From contig OZ252022.1 in the NCBI GenBank assembly GCA_965247615.1, positions 1,364,001-1,428,000 on the forward strand: 64,000 bases of DNA, read 5' to 3'. Each line of letters starts with the position of its first letter. The first letter of the stretch is position 1. Below, in pieces: positions 60,460-64,000 of this stretch. Both the position numbers and the translations under genes were made by a program. Under the pieces are notes generated by a model. That model made no database searches. It was not told where the DNA came from and saw only the letters and a program-made list of their open reading frames with translations. This DNA comes from G965197715 sp965247615 (GTDB lineage: Bacteria > Chloroflexota > Dehalococcoidia > Lucifugimonadales > UBA1127).

Positions 60460-62256
60460 CTACCGCGGCTGCATGATGACGTCCACCAGCGCAGGCCGCC
60501 CCTCGTCGCGCACAACGCGGATGGCGCGCTCCAGCGTGGACCGCAGCTGCGCCGGGTCCGTCACCGGGCCGAAGCCCATCACGCTGTAGGAGCGCGCAAG
60601 CGCCGCGAAGTCCATATCCGGGTCTCGGATGTCGATGCCGTCTCCTACGTTCTCCACCGGCCGCTCCCGTGTCACTGCCATGTGCATCTGGTGCCCGTAG
60701 TCCTGGTAGTAGGAGCGGTTATTGTACACCACCATCAGCAGGGGAATCCGGTGGTGCGCTGCCGTCCATAGCGCGCTGGGCGTGAAGAGCAGGTCGCCGT
60801 CGCCCTGCACGTCGATGCACAGCCGTCCGGTGCCCCTGAAGGCCAACGCGGCGCCCACCGAGGCCCCGGGACCGTAGCCCAGCCCGCCGCCCCGGTCTCC
60901 CCCCAGCCACTGGGCGGGCTCCGTCACATCCCAGATGCGGCGGCCCGTCCCGTTGAAGGCGCCGTTGACCAGCGAGTACGGCTGCCCCTTTACCAGATCC
61001 CACAGCTCGGAATAGAGGCGCGCCGAGGAGATCGGCTGGTCGTCCCATCCCTTCCTCCGCCACTCCTCCGTCTGCCGGGCGATCTGCTCCCGCGCGCTCT
61101 GGATCCGTTGCCGCCGCGCCGCCACCCGGTCTGCGCCGGCGCCGTCTGCGGCCATGCGCTCCCGGCAGAGGGCCAGCAGCTGCGGCAGCGCCACCCCCGT
61201 GTCCGCGGCGATGGGCAGGTCCACGGGCTGGATCCGGCTCTCGTCCACCACCCAGCTCTTGGGAGAGAAGTCTCGCATGCTGATGTGGATGATGGTCGCG
61301 TCGGCGGAGACGGCGGTCGCCGCGTCCCTAGTCCGGCTCGCCACGGCGCCCAGGGACACCTGCAGATCGAAGCAGTTCAGCGCCAGCACCACGTCGGCGT
61401 CCTGGAGGGTCTGCTGCTGGGCGTACGTGAGGTCGTTGGGGTGCGTACTGGGCACGCCGAACCGGTTGCCGCCTTCCAGCATGGGTGCGGCCAGAAGCTC
61501 GGACAGCGCCAGCAGTGCGGGCAGTGCCGGCGGGTGAGCGCTCATGTCGTCCGAGATGATCACCGGCCAGCGCGCCCCCGCCAGCAGCGCTGCGGCTTGG
61601 TCCAGGGCCTGCGGGTCGCCGCCCGGCGGCCGGGGAGCCCCATACCTGCCCACGTCCGGCAGCGTGATCGGCGCCGTCACGCGATCCTCCTGAAGGTCGG
61701 CGTCAAAGCAGACGTACACGGGCCCCTGGGGCTCCGTCGTGGCCGTCCGGTACGCCCGCACAAGGGAGTCGGGAAACGCGTCCACGCTGGCGGGCTGGTC
61801 GTCCCACTTGACGTAATCCCTCACCTGCGTTCCCTGGACCAGGGCCGTGTGCACCCAGTCGATCCATGGGCGGCGGTTGCTGGCGTTCATCGGGCCCGTG
61901 CCTCCCAGCACCAGCATCGGCGTGCGATCGCACCACGCGTTGAAGATGGCCATGCTCGCGTGCTGGAGACCCACCACGTTGTGCACTATCGCGGCCATCG
62001 GACGACCCGTCGCCTTCGCGTACCCGTGCGCGATCGCGACCGCCGTCTCTTCGTGGCAGCAGAGCAGCATCTCCGGCCCCTGGCCCCGCTTGAAGTTGAC
62101 CAGGGAGTCGTGGAGCCCCCGAAAGCTGGCGCCCGGGTTCAGCGCCACGTAGGGGATGTCCAGGGCGCGGAGCATCTCCACAATGACGTCGGAGCCAAAG
62201 GCGGCCTCGCTGGGCGGTCCCCCAGTGCGGTTGGCGGCTGTAGTGGTCTGCTGCAT
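60460..62256 (-). CDS. Thiamine diphosphate-dependent enzyme (acetolactate synthase/benzoylformate decarboxylase-like)
   Basis: Enzyme of 598 aa with three ThDP domains. The activating Glu lies in CCHEETAVAIAHGYAKATG, the central domain runs about residues 205-340, and the ThDP motif GDGDLLFTPSALWTAAHHRI with NN at the end is clear. Start ATG 62256 with GGAGGAG. The conserved residues do not tell which 2-oxo acid is used; valine/leucine synthesis is unlikely without a regulatory subunit nearby. Confidence 0.9.
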   Translation of the reverse strand: MQQTTTAANRTGGPPSEAAFGSDVIVEMLRALDIPYVALNPGASFRGLHDSLVNFKRGQGPEMLLCCHEETAVAIAHGYAKATGRPMAAIVHNVVGLQHASMAIFNAWCDRTPMLVLGGTGPMNASNRRPWIDWVHTALVQGTQVRDYVKWDDQPASVDAFPDSLVRAYRTATTEPQGPVYVCFDADLQEDRVTAPITLPDVGRYGAPRPPGGDPQALDQAAALLAGARWPVIISDDMSAHPPALPALLALSELLAAPMLEGGNRFGVPSTHPNDLTYAQQQTLQDADVVLALNCFDLQVSLGAVASRTRDAATAVSADATIIHISMRDFSPKSWVVDESRIQPVDLPIAADTGVALPQLLALCRERMAADGAGADRVAARRQRIQSAREQIARQTEEWRRKGWDDQPISSARLYSELWDLVKGQPYSLVNGAFNGTGRRIWDVTEPAQWLGGDRGGGLGYGPGASVGAALAFRGTGRLCIDVQGDGDLLFTPSALWTAAHHRIPLLMVVYNNRSYYQDYGHQMHMAVTRERPVENVGDGIDIRDPDMDFAALARSYSVMGFGPVTDPAQLRSTLERAIRVVRDEGRPALVDVIMQPR

Positions 62257-62711
62257 GACACTCTCCTCCTGCTTGGTGAGTCGGATTCGCCTGACACGAA
62301 CGGACCGGCGCTTCGCCCCGCCTCCGGGCGTGCTGCGGTGCGTCGCCCGCACCGGGCCCGCGAAGAGGAAGCCCCGGGCGGGGTCCATGCAAGCATATAC
62401 CATGCGAGGTCGCTGGCGCGACGGCTTTGTGGGGGGAGGGTTGGGGGGTGGCGGCGGGGGTGGCGTGGGGAGGCAGAGGTCGCCTGTCGAGTTGCCCAGG
62501 ACCCTGCGTCTGGGCCGTACTTGACCGGCTCCCTGGGCTTCGGAGGGCGTTTCTGTCCCCGCGCCAGGTGAGATAGCCGCCATCGTTGACACGCCGCCAA
62601 CCCCGTCCTATCATCCCCCTAACGCGGGGGCGGTCCCGGAAGGCGCAATTACGCAACTGCCCTGCGCCGGGCGAAGAGAAGCGCCTACGACAACAGCGCC
62701 AGAGGCTCAAC
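62257..62711. other. Divergent intergenic region with R2 copy
   Basis: 455 bases between the ThDP enzyme and acyl-CoA dehydrogenase. Holds R2 copy f and a very G-rich run at 62430-62475. No gene is supported. Confidence 0.6.
62408..62448 (+). repeat. Dispersed repeat family R2, copy f
   Basis: GGTCGCTGGCGCGACGGC, then TTTGTGGGGGGAGGGTTGGG. Close to consensus. Confidence 0.75.
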
Positions 62712-63950
62712 ATGGACTTCGAGTACCACTACAGCGACGAGCAGCAGCGCTTTCGCGACGAGGTCCGCTCCTGGCTGGACGCCAACGTCCCGCCGGGCCA
62801 CGAGATGCCCGTCGACCCCGAGGACCTGGACGAGGAGACCTACCGCTTCTTCCGCTCCGTGCACCAGGAGTTGGGCGCTAGGGGCTGGCTCTACCCCACC
62901 TACCCCAGGGAGTACGGCGGCGGCGGCCTCACCCCGGAGCACGAGATGATCCTCCTGGAGGAGCTGGACCGGCGCAAGATCCCTGGCGTCTCCGGCGGCG
63001 GACTCTTCAGCAACAACCTGGTCCTGCCCTCCATCCTGGTCTGGGGCACGGCGGAGCAGAAGGAGCGGTTTCTCCCCGGCCTCCTCACTGGAAAGACGAT
63101 AGCCTTCCAGACCTTCACCGAGCCCAACGCCGGCTCGGACCTTGCGGCCCTCCAGAGCCGCGCCGTTCGTGACGGCGACGACTGGATCATCACCGGCCAG
63201 AAGGTCTTCATCAGCGGCATGGGCGTGCCGGACCTCCTCTACGGCCCCTTCGTCACCGACCCCAACGCCCCTCGGCATCAGAACCTTGGCTACTTCCTTA
63301 TCCCCAACCCCTTGCCCGGCCTGACGGTGGAGAAGATGGCCCTCCTCAACGGCCGCAACCAGCACTTCATCTACTTCGACGAGGTACGCGTTCCCGGCGG
63401 CAATCTCATCGGCAGCGACCACGACGGCTGGCAGGTCGCGCTGACCACCCTGGAGCAGGAGCACGGCGGCAGGGGCCTCGCCTTCTACCGCGACGAAGGC
63501 CTGGCTGAGCTCCAACGCTACGTCCAGGACACGCGGCGCCAGGACCGGCCCATGGGCAGCGATCCCCTTGTGCAGGCGGACGTGGTGCAGTCCTACCTGG
63601 ACAGCCAGGTCCACCGGCTCCTGGAGCTGCGCAACTACTCCATGTACACCGGCCGCACGGAGATGACCTACCACGGCTCCCAGGCGGCCCTGTGGCGCAA
63701 GGAGTTCCGACAGCGCAACGCGGACCGGGAGCGCAGCGTCCTGGGACCCTACGCCCTGCTGGACCGCCGAGACCCGGCGGGCCTCTTCCAAGGCGCCCCC
63801 GAGTTCCGCCAGCGATGGAGTCTCACCCAGGCCCACCCCGGCGGAACCATCGAGATTCAGAAGATCATCGTGGCGCGGCGCCTCGGCGTCAGCCGCACCC
63901 GGGAGAGGGCGGCGCGTACCCCGGCCACCGCCACCGCCCACGGCAGCTAA
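62712..63950 (+). CDS. Acyl-CoA dehydrogenase family protein
   Basis: FAD enzyme of 412 aa. The N-terminal helical domain reads YSDEQQRFRDEVRSWLD; the FAD/substrate segments are FQTFTEPNAGSDLAAL and WIITGQKVFISG; the C-terminal helices include GTIEIQKIIVARRLG. ATG 62712 is taken as start because the family sequence begins there; the frame continues further upstream. It should carry out alpha-beta dehydrogenation of an acyl-CoA; the catalytic Glu position was not assigned with certainty. Confidence 0.9.
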   Translation: MDFEYHYSDEQQRFRDEVRSWLDANVPPGHEMPVDPEDLDEETYRFFRSVHQELGARGWLYPTYPREYGGGGLTPEHEMILLEELDRRKIPGVSGGGLFSNNLVLPSILVWGTAEQKERFLPGLLTGKTIAFQTFTEPNAGSDLAALQSRAVRDGDDWIITGQKVFISGMGVPDLLYGPFVTDPNAPRHQNLGYFLIPNPLPGLTVEKMALLNGRNQHFIYFDEVRVPGGNLIGSDHDGWQVALTTLEQEHGGRGLAFYRDEGLAELQRYVQDTRRQDRPMGSDPLVQADVVQSYLDSQVHRLLELRNYSMYTGRTEMTYHGSQAALWRKEFRQRNADRERSVLGPYALLDRRDPAGLFQGAPEFRQRWSLTQAHPGGTIEIQKIIVARRLGVSRTRERAARTPATATAHGS

Positions 63951-64000
63951 CGCGTCGTCTGCCGGCAGGTCTCTTCCCCTTCACCCGGGGCGGCCGTGCC

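Overview
The window is GC-rich, gene-dense bacterial chromosome. Many genes start with GTG or TTG and have GGAGG-type ribosome sites. Gene content (LLM flavoproteins, class III CoA transferases, amidohydrolase_2, molybdenum hydroxylase, DUF2277, lower-ligand cobalamin salvage, archaeal-looking peptide transporter) suggests an uncultured Chloroflexota of the Dehalococcoidia/SAR202 type. That placement is inference from gene content; there is no rRNA gene in the window. I saw no tRNA, CRISPR array or prophage.

Layout. 1-2888 (minus): dipeptide/oligopeptide ABC transporter (ATPase cut by the window edge, two permeases with large extracytoplasmic insertions). 3175-4541 (plus): LLM flavin oxidoreductase and a split-barrel flavoprotein. 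4768-12839 (minus): surface/secreted block made of an 881-aa C-terminally anchored substrate-binding protein, an Asp-box beta-propeller protein, a membrane coiled-coil protein and a trypsin-like lipoprotein protease. 12987-15860 (minus): QueF and a cysteinyl-tRNA synthetase fused to a family 2 glycosyltransferase. 16404-21430: zinc-ribbon coiled-coil protein, RNase P RNA, FmdB zinc ribbon, BirA, PfkB kinase, amidohydrolase. 21931-27795 (plus): histidine operon hisZ-G-D-C-B behind a promoter, a His-rich leader peptide and a terminator hairpin, which together look like a classical attenuator.

28007-33572 (minus): nitrogen assimilation operon (P-II, SUOX-type molybdoenzyme, NarK-type transporter, siroheme nitrite reductase, second P-II), split by an IS5-family element inserted at the stop codon of the first P-II gene. 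33905-38018 (plus): three-subunit molybdenum hydroxylase followed by a MoaD-like sulfur carrier. 38123-45244 (minus): cupin, DUF2277 with an ACG start, tandem CaiB/BaiF CoA transferase, PIG-L deacetylase, a membrane protein with three internal repeats, DinB. 45890-47215: MFS transporter.

47240-56491 (plus): cobalamin region with a promoter, cobalamin riboswitch, btuC-btuF-btuD, cobO, an FAH-family enzyme, then cobT-cobS-cobC and a frameshifted cobU. Uptake plus adenosylation plus nucleotide-loop assembly indicates corrinoid salvage. 56590-63950: GSA-aminotransferase-like enzyme, a repeat-rich stretch with a small ORF, MFS exporter, ThDP enzyme, acyl-CoA dehydrogenase.

Intergenic gaps carry at least two dispersed repeat families (five and six copies seen), and fragments of a third.
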